From contig NZ_JACXIY010000007.1 of the NCBI RefSeq assembly GCF_014705655.1, positions 62,001 through 126,000 of the forward strand: a DNA stretch of 64,000 nt, given 5' to 3'. Source of the DNA: Paenibacillus arenilitoris (GTDB lineage Bacteria; Bacillota; Bacilli; Paenibacillales; Paenibacillaceae). This document shows, one piece after another, positions 25,514-34,774 of the stretch (the first letter of the stretch is position 1; each line of letters opens with the position of its first letter). Under the pieces are notes generated by a model. The model was not told the DNA's origin, ran no database searches, and saw only the letters and a list, made by a program, of their open reading frames with translations. The translations under genes were made by a program, and so were the position numbers.

Positions 25514-27835
25514 ATGAAATTTACCGACGGCAACTGGCTTATTCGCGAACAATACAACGTGCTCGGCGCCGTGCAGGCGCATGATTTCGAGCAAAGAGAC
25601 GGCAGGCTGACCGCGTACGCGGCGCCTCGCCCGATCGTAACGAGATCGAACATGCTCGATACGATGCTGCTCACGGTTCACTTCCATTCCCCGCTGCCGG
25701 GCGTTATCGGCGTGAAGCTCGTCCATCACGCGGGCGTCGTAGACCGCGGTCCGGCATTCGAGCTCTCTTCGCAAACCGGCGATCACGTTATTATTGAAGA
25801 AAATGAGAACGAGGCGGTGCTCACGAGCGGCAACTTGAGCGTTCATATCCGCAAAGGCCCCGAGTGGGCGGTCGATTTCTACCGCGGCGGCGAGCGGATT
25901 ACGGGCAGTACGCAGAAGTCGATGGCTTACATTAAAGAGAACAACGGCAACGCGTTCATGCGCGAGGAGCTGGACGTAGGCGTGGGCGAATGGGTATACG
26001 GACTTGGCGAGCGCTTTACGCCGTTCATCCGAAACGGGCAAGTCGTGGATCTGTGGAACAAGGACGGCGGCACGAGCTCCGAGCAATCGTACAAAAACAT
26101 TCCTTTTTACATTACGAACAAAGGCTACGGCGTGTTCGTCAATCATCCGGAGCTCGTCTCGTTCGAGATCGCTTCGGAGAAAGTGAAGAAGGTGCAGTTC
26201 AGCGTCGCCGGAGAATCGCTTGAATACTTCGTTATCGACGGACCGAGCATGAAGGACGTGCTGGGCCGCTACACCGATCTGACCGGCAAGCCTGCGCTGC
26301 CGCCGGCTTGGTCGTTCGGCTTATGGCTGACGACTTCGTTCACGACCAATTACGACGAGGCGACCGTCAATTCGTTCGTCGACGGCATGGCCGAACGCGA
26401 CCTGCCGCTTCACGTATTCCACTTCGACTGCTTCTGGATGCGCGAATTCCACTGGACGGATTTCAAATGGGACGAGCGCGTATTCCCGGACCCGGTCGGC
26501 ATGCTGACGCGCCTGAAGGAGAAGGGGCTCAAAATTTGCGTATGGATCAACCCGTATATCGCCCAGCGCTCCCGCCTGTTCGAGGAGGGCAAGCAGCACG
26601 GCTATTTGGTGAAGAAGCCAAGCGGCGACGTCTGGCAATGGGATCTTTGGCAGCCGGGCATGGCGCTCGTCGATTTCACGAACCCGGCGGCTTGCGAGTG
26701 GTATGCCGGTTATCTGCGCGAGCTGGTCGATATGGGCGTGGACAGCTTCAAAACCGACTTCGGCGAGCGTATTCCGACCGACGTCGCTTATTACGACGGC
26801 TCCGATCCGGTCAAAATGCACAACTACTACACGTATCTCTACAATAAAGTGGTATTCGAGGTGCTGGAAGAGAAGCTTGGCAAGAACGAAGCGGCCTTGT
26901 TCGCGCGCTCGGCGACGGCCGGCGGCCAGAAGTTCCCCGTTCACTGGGGCGGCGACTGCTACGCGGATTACGAATCGATGGCGGAAAGCCTCCGCGGCGG
27001 CCTGTCGCTCGGCATCTCCGGCTTCGGATTCTGGAGCCACGACATCGGCGGCTTCGAGAATACGGCGCCGGTGCACGTGTTCAAGCGCTGGCTTGCCTTC
27101 GGCCTGCTCTCCAGCCACAGCCGCCTGCACGGCAGCAAATCGTACCGGGTGCCTTGGGCATACGATACGGAGGCGGTTGACGTTACGCGCTTCTTCACGA
27201 AGCTGAAATGCCGGATCATGCCTTATTTGTTCAATACGGCCGTACAAGCGACGGAGCTGGGATTGCCGTCCATGCGGGCGATGGTGCTCGAATTCCCGGA
27301 AGATCCGACGAGCGAAATGCTCGACCGCCAGTACATGCTGGGCGATTCCATTCTGGTGGCGCCGATCTTCAACGAGCAGGGCAGCGTGACGTACTATTTG
27401 CCGGCCGGCAAATGGACGCATCTGCTTACCGGCGAAGTCGTGGAAGGCGGCTCGTGGCGCAAGGAAAACTACGATTTCTTCAGCCTGCCGCTGTTCGTCC
27501 GGCCGAACTCGATTATCGCGCTCGGCGCGAACGACCTGCGCCCGGACTACGATTACGCGGACGGCGTGTCGCTCGAGCTGCATAATCTCGAGGACGGCCG
27601 CGCCGCGGAGACGAAAGTACGCGATATTGCGGGCGTAACCGAGATGAAGGTTGCCGCTTCCCGTCAGGGCGATGCGATCAGCGTGAAAGTGGAGGGCAGC
27701 GGCAAGCCGTTCTCGTTCGCGGTGAAAGGCATGGGCAACATCGCTGCCGTCGAAGGCGGACTCGAGGTTACGAACGGCTTCGTGAACGTAGCCGGCGGCA
27801 GCAAGCAGGTTGAATTTACGATTCGTCTATCCTAA
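25514..27835 (+). CDS. yicI: GH31 alpha-xylosidase, YicI type
   Basis: A 773-residue family 31 glycosidase that releases alpha-linked xylose from xyloglucan oligosaccharides such as isoprimeverose. The nucleophile is Asp415 in SFKTDFGERIP and the acid/base Asp481 in HWGGDCYADYESMAES. Long stretches around both match recalled E. coli YicI almost word for word, including GISGFGFWSHDIGGFENTAP. It has no signal peptide. AAAGG lies upstream of the ATG at 25514. It follows the AraC-cupin regulator divergently and is ended by a terminator. Confidence 0.94.
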   Translation: MKFTDGNWLIREQYNVLGAVQAHDFEQRDGRLTAYAAPRPIVTRSNMLDTMLLTVHFHSPLPGVIGVKLVHHAGVVDRGPAFELSSQTGDHVIIEENENEAVLTSGNLSVHIRKGPEWAVDFYRGGERITGSTQKSMAYIKENNGNAFMREELDVGVGEWVYGLGERFTPFIRNGQVVDLWNKDGGTSSEQSYKNIPFYITNKGYGVFVNHPELVSFEIASEKVKKVQFSVAGESLEYFVIDGPSMKDVLGRYTDLTGKPALPPAWSFGLWLTTSFTTNYDEATVNSFVDGMAERDLPLHVFHFDCFWMREFHWTDFKWDERVFPDPVGMLTRLKEKGLKICVWINPYIAQRSRLFEEGKQHGYLVKKPSGDVWQWDLWQPGMALVDFTNPAACEWYAGYLRELVDMGVDSFKTDFGERIPTDVAYYDGSDPVKMHNYYTYLYNKVVFEVLEEKLGKNEAALFARSATAGGQKFPVHWGGDCYADYESMAESLRGGLSLGISGFGFWSHDIGGFENTAPVHVFKRWLAFGLLSSHSRLHGSKSYRVPWAYDTEAVDVTRFFTKLKCRIMPYLFNTAVQATELGLPSMRAMVLEFPEDPTSEMLDRQYMLGDSILVAPIFNEQGSVTYYLPAGKWTHLLTGEVVEGGSWRKENYDFFSLPLFVRPNSIIALGANDLRPDYDYADGVSLELHNLEDGRAAETKVRDIAGVTEMKVAASRQGDAISVKVEGSGKPFSFAVKGMGNIAAVEGGLEVTNGFVNVAGGSKQVEFTIRLS

Positions 27836-27841
27836 ATCCGT

Positions 27842-27888
27842 GCAGCTCCGCCCTCGGCCAACCTTGGCCGCGGCGGAGCTGCCGTTTT
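27842..27888 (+). terminator. Terminator after GH31 gene
   Basis: GCAGCTCCGCC (27842-27852) pairs with GGCGGAGCTGC (27872-27882), with inner pairing CGGCCAA/TTGGCCG, then CGTTTT. Confidence 0.85.
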
Positions 27889-28041
27889 ATGCGCATTTAC
27901 AAATGATACAAGCATTAGCCAAAATCGCATAAAAAAATGCTAATAAGACAACTGTTTTTCATTTGCCGCTGTCGATATAATGGAAGGCGGAAAGCAAAAT
28001 CAAATACACCACACAATCAAATATAAAGGAGTGCGGCGCAC

Positions 28042-28812
28042 ATGACACGAATGGCAGTTGGTTTGCAATTGTACACGCTTCGGGACGCCACCGCGGCAGA
28101 CTTCGAAGGCACGCTTCGCAAGGTTGCGGCAATGGGATACGAAGGCGTCGAGTTTGCCGGCTACGGCGACATCAAAGCCGAAGACATGCGTGATTTGCTT
28201 CAGGAGCTTAACCTGAAAGCGATCGGAAGCCACATCGGCCTTCAATTGCTGGAGACGCGGCTGGAAGAAGAAATCGCTTACTTGAAGACGATCGGAGCGA
28301 AATACGCGATCTGCCCTTGGCTGCCGGTCGACGCGCGCGACGCGGAAGCATGGCGCGGCCACATGGTGAAATTCGAGGAGTACGGTAAGCGTTTCCGCGA
28401 AGAAGGCATTACGTTCGCGTACCACAACCACGATTTCGAATTCGAAGTCGAGATCGACGGGAAGATTGTGTTCGACGCGTTGTACGAGCGCATTGATCCT
28501 CAATATTTGCAAGTCGAGATGGATATCGGCTGGGTGCAGTATTCCGGCGTAGATCCGCTCGCTTATATTGCCAAATACGCCGGCCGTCTGCCGCTTCTTC
28601 ACTTGAAGGACTTCCGCGCGGGCGAGAAGGGCAAGCAAATCGATACGGTCGAGCTTGGCCGCGGCGACCTGCCGCTGCTTCCGATTATCGACGCGGCTTC
28701 CAAGGCGTCCGTCGAATGGCTGATCGTCGAGCAGGACGTATGCGCGAATCCGCCGCTCGAAGCCGTCGCCGAGAGCATGGAATGGATGAAAAAGAACTTT
28801 TTGAACCAATAA
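28042..28812 (+). CDS. Sugar phosphate isomerase/epimerase family protein (TIM barrel)
   Basis: A 256-residue xylose-isomerase-like TIM barrel. Conserved metal-site segments include YEGVEFAGYG, YHNHDFEF, EMDIGWVQYSG and LLHLKDF, placing Glu, His and Asp ligands at strand ends. Such enzymes interconvert keto/aldo sugars or epimerise inositol-type compounds. AAGGAG lies 10 bases before the ATG. It is 46 bp upstream of a Gfo/Idh/MocA dehydrogenase, a frequent pairing in sugar or cyclitol catabolism. Confidence 0.9.
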   Translation: MTRMAVGLQLYTLRDATAADFEGTLRKVAAMGYEGVEFAGYGDIKAEDMRDLLQELNLKAIGSHIGLQLLETRLEEEIAYLKTIGAKYAICPWLPVDARDAEAWRGHMVKFEEYGKRFREEGITFAYHNHDFEFEVEIDGKIVFDALYERIDPQYLQVEMDIGWVQYSGVDPLAYIAKYAGRLPLLHLKDFRAGEKGKQIDTVELGRGDLPLLPIIDAASKASVEWLIVEQDVCANPPLEAVAESMEWMKKNFLNQ

Positions 28813-28858
28813 TTCAATCATTTAATCATTCAATAACGAAAAGGCAGGGGAACTCTAC

Positions 28859-29881
28859 ATGATGTCTAAAGTACGCGTTGCAGTCATTGGCTGCGGATCC
28901 ATCTCCAAATACCGTCATATCCCGGAATATGCCGCTCACGAGAACGTAGAGCTTGTCGCGTTCGTCGATCCCGTTATCGAGCGCGCCGAGCACTTCGCGA
29001 ATTTGCACGGCGGAGAAGCTTACTCCGATTTCGAGACGATGCTGGCGGAAGTAAAGCCCGACGCGGTCAGCGTATGCACGCCTAACGCGCTTCATGCGCC
29101 GATGTCGATCGCCGCTGCCAATGCCGGCGCTCACGTGCTGGTCGAGAAGCCGATGGCGGTGACCGACGCCGAGGCCGAAGCGATGATCGAAGCGGCCAAG
29201 AAGAACGGCGTTCATTTGATGGTTGGCCATAATCAACGCTTCATGCCTCCGCATGTGAAGGCGAAGCAAATTTTGAAGACGGGCGTGCTCGGCCGCGTGC
29301 TGACGTTCCGCACTTCGTTCGGCCATCCCGGTCCGGACGGCTGGAGCGTGGACGGCGCAGGCAGCTGGTTCTTCCGCAAGAAGGAAGCGATCATGGGCGC
29401 GATGGGCGACCTTGGCGTGCACAAATCCGACCTTATCCGCTGGATGCTCGACGACGAAGTAGCCGAAGTAGCCGGCTTCGTCGGCACGCTGGACAAGGAA
29501 ACCGACGTGGACGACAACGCTTCCTGCCTGCTTCGCATGAGAAGCGGCGCGATCGGCACGCTCGTTGCGAGCTGGACGTATTACAAAGGCGAGGACAACA
29601 GCACGATTTTGTGGTGCGAGAAGGGCGTCATGAAAATCGGCACGCATCCGGACGACCAAGTGATCGTTGAGCTTCGCAACGGCACGGTCGAGAAGTACAA
29701 AGTCGGCGCGATCTCGACGAACGAGAAGCAGGAAACGAGCGGCGTTATCAACGCGTTCCTCGAAAGCATCCTGACGAACACGACGCCTGCCGTTAGCGGC
29801 GAAGACGGACGAGCTTCCTTGAAAGTCATCCTCTGCGCCTTCGAATCGCAAGAGAGCGGCAAATTCGTAAACGTCAACTAA
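28859..29881 (+). CDS. Gfo/Idh/MocA-family NAD(P)-dependent dehydrogenase
   Basis: A 340-residue oxidoreductase. The N-terminal Rossmann fold has VAVIGCGSISKYRHIPEY, and the family's EKP motif appears as LVEKPMAVTDAEAEAMIEA. The C-terminal domain carries GDLGVHKSDLIRWML, holding the substrate His/Asp. It should oxidise a sugar or cyclitol; the exact one is open. The start could be 28859 or the next Met at 28862. It is co-transcribed with the isomerase and closed by a terminator. Confidence 0.92.
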   Translation: MMSKVRVAVIGCGSISKYRHIPEYAAHENVELVAFVDPVIERAEHFANLHGGEAYSDFETMLAEVKPDAVSVCTPNALHAPMSIAAANAGAHVLVEKPMAVTDAEAEAMIEAAKKNGVHLMVGHNQRFMPPHVKAKQILKTGVLGRVLTFRTSFGHPGPDGWSVDGAGSWFFRKKEAIMGAMGDLGVHKSDLIRWMLDDEVAEVAGFVGTLDKETDVDDNASCLLRMRSGAIGTLVASWTYYKGEDNSTILWCEKGVMKIGTHPDDQVIVELRNGTVEKYKVGAISTNEKQETSGVINAFLESILTNTTPAVSGEDGRASLKVILCAFESQESGKFVNVN

Positions 29882-29892
29882 TTTTTACCAAA

Positions 29893-29941
29893 TACCTCCG
29901 ACCGCAGGCTGAGGCCGAACGGTCGGAGGTATTATTTTTTA
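29893..29941 (+). terminator. Terminator after the dehydrogenase gene
   Basis: CCTCCGACCG (29895-29904) pairs with CGGTCGGAGG (29920-29929), followed by TATTATTTTTT. Confidence 0.88.
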
Positions 29942-30077
29942 CTCAGTATCTTGCATTGTAGAATAGCGTATGGTAAATTACTCCACAGAGCGCTATGCTG
30001 CAATTCGGTATTCAACATTGTCGAATAGTGGCGGGCGATGGAATGGGGAAGGAACGGAACGAACGGGGAGGCGCCGA

Positions 30078-30398
30078 ATGAACATCCAATTTAAGAAGGG
30101 CGTGCTGGAAATATGCGTGCTCGTGCTGGCCACGAGCGGAGACCGGTACGGCTACGAGCTGGCGGTCAAAATATCGGAGAAGTTCGAGGTCGCGGTCGGC
30201 AGCGTGTATCCTTTGCTGAACAGGCTTACGCAAGAGGGGTATTTCTCCACTTATTTGAAGGAATCGCCCGAAGGGCCGCCTCGAAAATATTATCAGCTGA
30301 CGCCGGAAGGCTGGCGACATATGCGGGCGCTTCTCGCGCAATGGACCGATTTCACGAGAGCCGTCAACGAAATCATAGAGGAAGGATTAAAGCCATGA
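30078..30398 (+). CDS. PadR-family transcriptional regulator
   Basis: A 106-residue PadR protein with the winged helix starting KKGVLEICVLVLA, then YGYELAVKI, the recognition segment GSVYPLLNRLTQEGY and the wing residues PPRKYYQLT. GGGAGG lies 6 bases before the ATG at 30078. It overlaps the HAAS gene by 4 bp (ATGA), and that gene overlaps the DUF4097 gene likewise. In Bacillota this trio forms an envelope-related operon repressed by PadR. Confidence 0.92.
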   Translation: MNIQFKKGVLEICVLVLATSGDRYGYELAVKISEKFEVAVGSVYPLLNRLTQEGYFSTYLKESPEGPPRKYYQLTPEGWRHMRALLAQWTDFTRAVNEIIEEGLKP

Positions 30399-30952
30399 TG
30401 ACAAAATATCAGTATATGAGCGAGCTTACGCATTTGCTGAAGAACGTGCCGGAGCCGATCCGAAAGGAATGGCTGTACGATTACGACATGCACTTTCAGC
30501 TAGCGGCTCAGAACGGGCAGAGCGAGGCCGAGGCAGCGCTTGAGCTTGGCGATCCCCGGACGGTCGCAGCGGAATTATTGCTAAGCTACCGCGTCGGGCA
30601 AGCCGAGACGAGAAACGATTTCGGGGGGCTGTCGCGCGCCGTATTCGCTACCGTCGGCATGGGCTTGTTCAACGTCATTTTCGTCATCGGCCCGTATTTG
30701 GGACTTGCGGCGGTGTTGCTGGCGCTCTGGGTTTCGGCCGGCGCGCTCGCGATCGCCGGGATCGCAACGGTGATCGAAAGCGTCTGGATCGGCACGTTCT
30801 CGTATATGCAAGCTTTATCGCTCGGACTTATTTGCTGCTCTTTGTCCATTTTGTCCGTGCTCGGGCTGCGCGTGTTGACGAAGTTATTTTTTACGGCGAC
30901 CTTGAAATATTTGAAGTTTAACACGCGTATCGTCAGGGGGAAATCGCAATGA
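30395..30952 (+). CDS. HAAS/DUF1700-domain membrane protein
   Basis: A 185-residue protein. Residues 1-70 form the helical HAAS-type domain (YMSELTHLLKNVPEPIRKEW, ELGDPRTVAAELL). Two to three membrane segments follow at about 85-110, 115-140 and 145-170. Both ends overlap neighbours by ATGA, showing tight coupling in the PadR operon. The function is unknown; the domain is thought to link PadR systems to the membrane. Confidence 0.88.
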   Translation: MMTKYQYMSELTHLLKNVPEPIRKEWLYDYDMHFQLAAQNGQSEAEAALELGDPRTVAAELLLSYRVGQAETRNDFGGLSRAVFATVGMGLFNVIFVIGPYLGLAAVLLALWVSAGALAIAGIATVIESVWIGTFSYMQALSLGLICCSLSILSVLGLRVLTKLFFTATLKYLKFNTRIVRGKSQ

Positions 30953-31899
30953 AGAAACTAGCGGCCATCGCGCTAATTATGCTCGGGGTTGGCGTTATCG
31001 GCGCCATGGTCTCCTTCGATTGGAACGACATTCGAAATTTCGGAACCCGGCCCTATCTTGAGGAACGTACGGTTGAGGCGGCCGGAATCGACACGATTAA
31101 CGTACGGACGTCGAGCATCGACGTGGAAGTCGTCCGGGGCAAGTCGGACGCGGTGCAAATCCGGTTGGACGGAAGGGCAAGCGAGAAATATTTGGACCGC
31201 TTCGAGCTAATAGCGGAGCAAGATGACAACGGACTGTTAATCGAAGGTACGTACAAAGATATGTTTTTCGTCGGATTTAACTTCGTCAACGTCGACTTGA
31301 TCGTGGAAATTCCCGACAGGCTATGGCAATCGCTGGAAGTAAACTCGAACAGCGGCAATATCGATCTGGAGAACGTTCGCGCCGCTTCGGCTTCGGCGGA
31401 ATCGGGCAGCGGGAATTTGGAGCTGGAAAACATGCAGGCGGACGATATGTCCTTGAAGTCGGGCAGCGGCAATATCGAAGTCGACGGGTTAACGGCTAAA
31501 AACGTGACGCTGCAAACCGGCAGCGGTGGCCTGGAGATGGAAAACTACACGGCCGATCAAATAAAAGCGACGTCCGAAAGCGGCAATATTACGCTGGAGA
31601 ACGGACAAGGCGCTGTCCAAGGGAGGACGGACAGCGGCAATATACGGCTGACGGCCGATGAACTGCTGCAGGATGTCGGCCTCAAGTCGGATAGCGGCAC
31701 CGTAAGAATCGACTTGGAGAAAGAGCCCCGATCGGCGGCGATACGATTACGGACGGAATCGGGCAACCGAAAGGTCGAGTGGGAGTCGCTCCGGGCGAGT
31801 GTCGACAACGAATATTCGCTTGAAGGCACGATAGGCTCCGGAGAGACGAAGATCGATGTCGAAACGGATTCGGGCAATTTACGGCTCGGATTAGACTGA
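30949..31899 (+). CDS. DUF4097 beta-strand repeat protein
   Basis: A 316-residue protein with one N-terminal membrane helix (residues ~4-22) and then a right-handed beta-helix built from repeats of the type SGSGNIEVDGLTAKNVTLQ. About nine SG(S/N)GN or DSGN turns can be counted between residues 125 and 315. Proteins of this family follow PadR and HAAS genes and probably sit outside the membrane. The biochemical role is not known. Confidence 0.9.
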   Translation: MKKLAAIALIMLGVGVIGAMVSFDWNDIRNFGTRPYLEERTVEAAGIDTINVRTSSIDVEVVRGKSDAVQIRLDGRASEKYLDRFELIAEQDDNGLLIEGTYKDMFFVGFNFVNVDLIVEIPDRLWQSLEVNSNSGNIDLENVRAASASAESGSGNLELENMQADDMSLKSGSGNIEVDGLTAKNVTLQTGSGGLEMENYTADQIKATSESGNITLENGQGAVQGRTDSGNIRLTADELLQDVGLKSDSGTVRIDLEKEPRSAAIRLRTESGNRKVEWESLRASVDNEYSLEGTIGSGETKIDVETDSGNLRLGLD

Positions 31900-31906
31900 C
31901 GAACGT

Positions 31907-31990
31907 CATGGCCGCTGCATGATGAGCAAATTCTCACAATGCAGCGGCCATGCCGTTTTACGGCCAATTCTCGATGAATTGGCATTTTTT
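31907..31990 (+). terminator. Tandem terminators
   Basis: The first hairpin pairs CATGGCCGCTGCAT (31907-31920) with ATGCAGCGGCCATG (31939-31952), then CCGTTTT. The second pairs CCAATTC (31964-31970) with GAATTGG (31976-31982), then CATTTTTT. Confidence 0.85.
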
Positions 31991-32135
31991 GTGTCATGAA
32001 ACGACGATATCCCCATGATAAGATAAGTGGCGTTGAGAGGTTGACGCAACAAATAAAACGAATGCGACGCTCTTTTTCAGAACCGAACGGCGCGAACGTT
32101 TTAATAAAAAACTTATTTTCCAGGAGGATGAATTC

Positions 32136-32927
32136 ATGAAGATGCAACCCATTCGTGTAGGTGTCGCTAGCATTATCGCAGCAACGGTGATCGGCGCAGG
32201 CGCAAGCTTTACGGCTCCAACGGCAAGTGCGGCACCTGCCGTGAACGCGAACTCCACGGTACAATATTATACGCTGAATCAAGATGCCATTAACCAGATC
32301 GCCGGGAAATACGGCATCGACCTGAGCAAGATCAATTTCGGCGGCGGTACGATCAATTGCCCGATTCCGGGCATGATCACGAATCCGGGCGCGGGCACAA
32401 CGAACCCGGGCACGGGTACAACGAAGCCGGACACGGGTACTACGACACCAAGCAAGCCAGACACGGGTACTACGACACCGAGCAAGCCAAGCACGGGTAC
32501 GACAACGCCAAGCAAACCAAGCACGGGTACAACGAACCCAAGCACGGGCACGTCGAACCAAAGCGCATTCCAGTCGCAAGTCATCGATCTCGTTAACCAA
32601 GAGCGCGCCAAAGCGGGCTTGTCCGCTCTTAAGAGCGATTCGCTTCTGACGAAGGTAGCGACGGAGAAAGCGAGAGACATGGACGTTAACAATTACTTCA
32701 GCCACACTTCGCCGACTTACGGCTCGCCATTTGATATGATGCGTCAATTCGGCGTCACTTACTCGTATGCGGGCGAGAATATCGCATCCGGTCAAAGAAC
32801 GCCTCAAGAAGTGATGAACGCCTGGATGAACAGCTCCGGCCACCGCGCGAACATCCTGAACGGCAACTTCACCAAAATCGGCGTCGGCTACGTGAACGGC
32901 GAATGGGTTCAAATGTTTATCGGCTAA
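32136..32927 (+). CDS. Secreted CAP-domain protein (SCP/YkwD-like)
   Basis: A 263-residue exported protein. A signal peptide (about 1-33, ending ASA) is followed by a short domain, a Thr/Pro-rich linker of 10-residue repeats (about residues 88-140), and a CAP domain with VIDLVNQERAKAGLSAL, FSHTSPTYGSPFDMM, AGENIASG and WMNSSGHRANIL. The His and Glu of the CAP cavity are present. AGGAGG lies 8 bases upstream. Related proteins appear in spore coats and cell walls of bacilli; its target is unknown. Confidence 0.92.
   Translation: MKMQPIRVGVASIIAATVIGAGASFTAPTASAAPAVNANSTVQYYTLNQDAINQIAGKYGIDLSKINFGGGTINCPIPGMITNPGAGTTNPGTGTTKPDTGTTTPSKPDTGTTTPSKPSTGTTTPSKPSTGTTNPSTGTSNQSAFQSQVIDLVNQERAKAGLSALKSDSLLTKVATEKARDMDVNNYFSHTSPTYGSPFDMMRQFGVTYSYAGENIASGQRTPQEVMNAWMNSSGHRANILNGNFTKIGVGYVNGEWVQMFIG
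32411..32548 (+). repeat. 30-bp in-frame tandem repeats in the CAP gene linker
   Basis: CACGGGTAC recurs at 32411, 32432, 32462, 32492 and 32522, giving 30-bp units coding for (K/P)P(D/S)TGTTTPS. Such tracts vary in length between strains. Confidence 0.85.
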
Positions 32928-32952
32928 TGAATGAAGCGCTAAATGACAGACC

Positions 32953-32997
32953 GGACGTTAGGGGCGCAAGCCGTCCTTAACGTCCTCTTTTATTTTA
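32953..32997 (+). terminator. Terminator after CAP gene
   Basis: GGACGTTA (32953-32960) pairs with TAACGTCC (32978-32985), followed by TCTTTTATTTT. Confidence 0.8.
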
Positions 32998-33051
32998 ATC
33001 GACGCGGCTGAAGTTGTGAAACTTCGGAAGCGCACAGGAGGATTTAACCCG

Positions 33052-33693
33052 ATGGTCAAAAAAAGCACGCTTGCCGCGGCGTTGGTCGGATTATCCGTCA
33101 TGATGGCGGCCGGCACGATCGAGGCGGCTACGAAAACACATACCGCGACAGACAACGATACATTGTGGAAGCTTTCCAGGCAGTACGGCGTGTCCCTGGA
33201 CGCGCTGCTTGAGGCGAATCCCAAGATCGATCCGCTTAACGTGTACGGTGGGCTAAAGATCGCGATTCCTTCCGCCGCAAACCAAACAGCGATTGGACAA
33301 ACAGAAGCCGCAAAAACGGTTGCCGCAAAATCGGAGCCTACCGTGATGGCTGCGAACGGCAAGGAGCACGCTTACAAAAAGGCGCTCACCGTTAAGGCGA
33401 CCGCGTATACGGCTGCCGCGAGCGAGAACGGCGGATGGGCCGGCTTGGACTACTTCGGCAACAAGCTGAAGGTCGGAACGGTCGCCGTCGATCCGAAGAT
33501 GATTCCGCTAGGCACGAAGCTTTACGTGACCGGCTACGATTACAGCGGCTTGCCGCAAGGCGGCATGATCGCGACCGCGACGGACGTAGGCGGCTCCATC
33601 AAAGGGAACCGCATCGATATATACGTGCCGGACAGCGCGAGCAAGGCCATGTCGTTCGGCATCCAAAACGTCAAAATTTATATTTTGAAATAG
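33052..33693 (+). CDS. LysM and 3D-domain cell-wall protein
   Basis: A 213-residue exported protein. A signal peptide (about 1-26) precedes one LysM peptidoglycan-binding motif (TATDNDTLWKLSRQYGVSLD, residues ~33-75). The C-terminal 3D domain holds the conserved segments AVDPKMIPLGTKLYV and ATDVGGSIKGNRIDIYV with acidic catalytic residues; related domains cleave glycan strands as lytic transglycosylases. AGGAGG with 10-base spacing sets the start at 33052. It is monocistronic. Confidence 0.9.
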   Translation: MVKKSTLAAALVGLSVMMAAGTIEAATKTHTATDNDTLWKLSRQYGVSLDALLEANPKIDPLNVYGGLKIAIPSAANQTAIGQTEAAKTVAAKSEPTVMAANGKEHAYKKALTVKATAYTAAASENGGWAGLDYFGNKLKVGTVAVDPKMIPLGTKLYVTGYDYSGLPQGGMIATATDVGGSIKGNRIDIYVPDSASKAMSFGIQNVKIYILK

Positions 33694-33697
33694 AACG

Positions 33698-33748
33698 AAA
33701 GACCGGTTATCCTAAGCGCGCGGGAAAGCGCTGGAGCCGGTCTTTTTT
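33698..33748. terminator. Terminator after the LysM-3D gene
   Basis: AAAGACCGG (33698-33706) pairs with CCGGTCTTT (33737-33745), with inner AGCGC/GCGCT pairing and six T. The A-run on the other side may let it also serve the convergent deacetylase gene. Confidence 0.8.
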
Positions 33749-33755
33749 GCCGCTT

Positions 33756-34586
33756 TCAGCGGGATGCGGGCTGACCGAGCAGCTCGGGCAGCGTGACCGG
33801 CTCGTAGCCTTTGTCCCGGAGCAGCTCGATCAGCTTCGGCAGCGCCTCGATCGTGCCGGACAAATCCTGGCCGTAGCCTCCCCCCGCGTGCTGAAGAACG
33901 ATCGAACCGGGCTGAAGCGTTTTTTTGATGTTGCGGATAATCCTTTCGCTGCTCGGGTTGTTCTTCCAATCGACCGAATCGACATCCCAATTGACGATGG
34001 CAAAGCCGGCTTGTTTGCTCCATATGACCTGCTGCGGAAGGAGCTCTCCGTACGGCGGACGAATGTAATGGGGCGAGTAGCCGATCATTGGGCGGATTAC
34101 GGCGTCCGTCCGCCATATTTGCCTGCCGAAATTCGTTAGGCTAAGCGTCGACAAGACCGCATGATCATAGGAGTGGTTGCCGACGGTATGGCCTTCCCGA
34201 TGAATTCGCTTCACGATGGCGGGATGCTTCGCCGCTCTCGCTCCCACGACAAAGAAGGTCGCGCACACGTCGTATTGGGCCAATATGTCCAGAATGGCCG
34301 GTGTAAACCGCGGATCGGGCGCGTCGTCGAACGTCAAGGCGATCCGTCTCGCATCCCGCGGACCGTTCGTAAGGAACGCATTCGGGAATTGACGGTGGAG
34401 CTTGACCCAGGACATGCTGTCCACGCGCTTTTTGTTGGCGTCTTGCGACGATGGTCGGCTTGCGGCGGCTTCTCTGGATTCGGCTTCGGCCGAGACCGGC
34501 GACAAGGCGGCGCGTGCCGGATCGGCAGCGGCGAGGACGACGGTTGCCGCCAGGAAGGAAACAATAATGCGAATGGAAATCGGCAT
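33756..34586 (-). CDS. Polysaccharide deacetylase (NodB domain, CE4 family)
   Basis: A 276-residue exported esterase that removes N- or O-acetyl groups from cell-wall or chitin-type glycans. A signal peptide ends near residue 27 (ARA). The five CE4 motifs are present: TFDDAPD, GNHSYDH with the metal His pair, RPPYGE, DVDSVDW and LQHAGGG. AAGGAC lies 9 bases before the ATG. It converges with the LysM-3D gene, sharing a cell-wall theme. Confidence 0.92.
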   Translation of the reverse strand: MPISIRIIVSFLAATVVLAAADPARAALSPVSAEAESREAAASRPSSQDANKKRVDSMSWVKLHRQFPNAFLTNGPRDARRIALTFDDAPDPRFTPAILDILAQYDVCATFFVVGARAAKHPAIVKRIHREGHTVGNHSYDHAVLSTLSLTNFGRQIWRTDAVIRPMIGYSPHYIRPPYGELLPQQVIWSKQAGFAIVNWDVDSVDWKNNPSSERIIRNIKKTLQPGSIVLQHAGGGYGQDLSGTIEALPKLIELLRDKGYEPVTLPELLGQPASR

Positions 34587-34681
34587 GCGGCTTCAGTCCT
34601 TACGTTCAGTTGTAGAAAATGGGACGTGCCGCTAGTGTGCCCATCAGGACGCCTTTCATTCTCGGACAAATTCATTTGTGA

Positions 34682-34710
34682 TTGATAATCATTTTCAACT
34701 CATGTATAAT
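34682..34710 (+). promoter_or_regulatory. Sigma-A promoter overlapped by a Fur box
   Basis: TTGATA (34682-34687) and TATAAT (34705-34710) are separated by exactly 17 bp. TGATAATCATTTTCA (34683-34697) overlaps the -35 and matches the bacillar Fur site TGATAATNATTATCA at 13 of the 14 specified bases. This predicts repression under iron sufficiency. Confidence 0.85.
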
Positions 34711-34774
34711 TTAGGCAGTCGTAAATTAGCGTAAACATCGTTTGGAATGAGGAATGAGAGGATCGGGGCCTATT

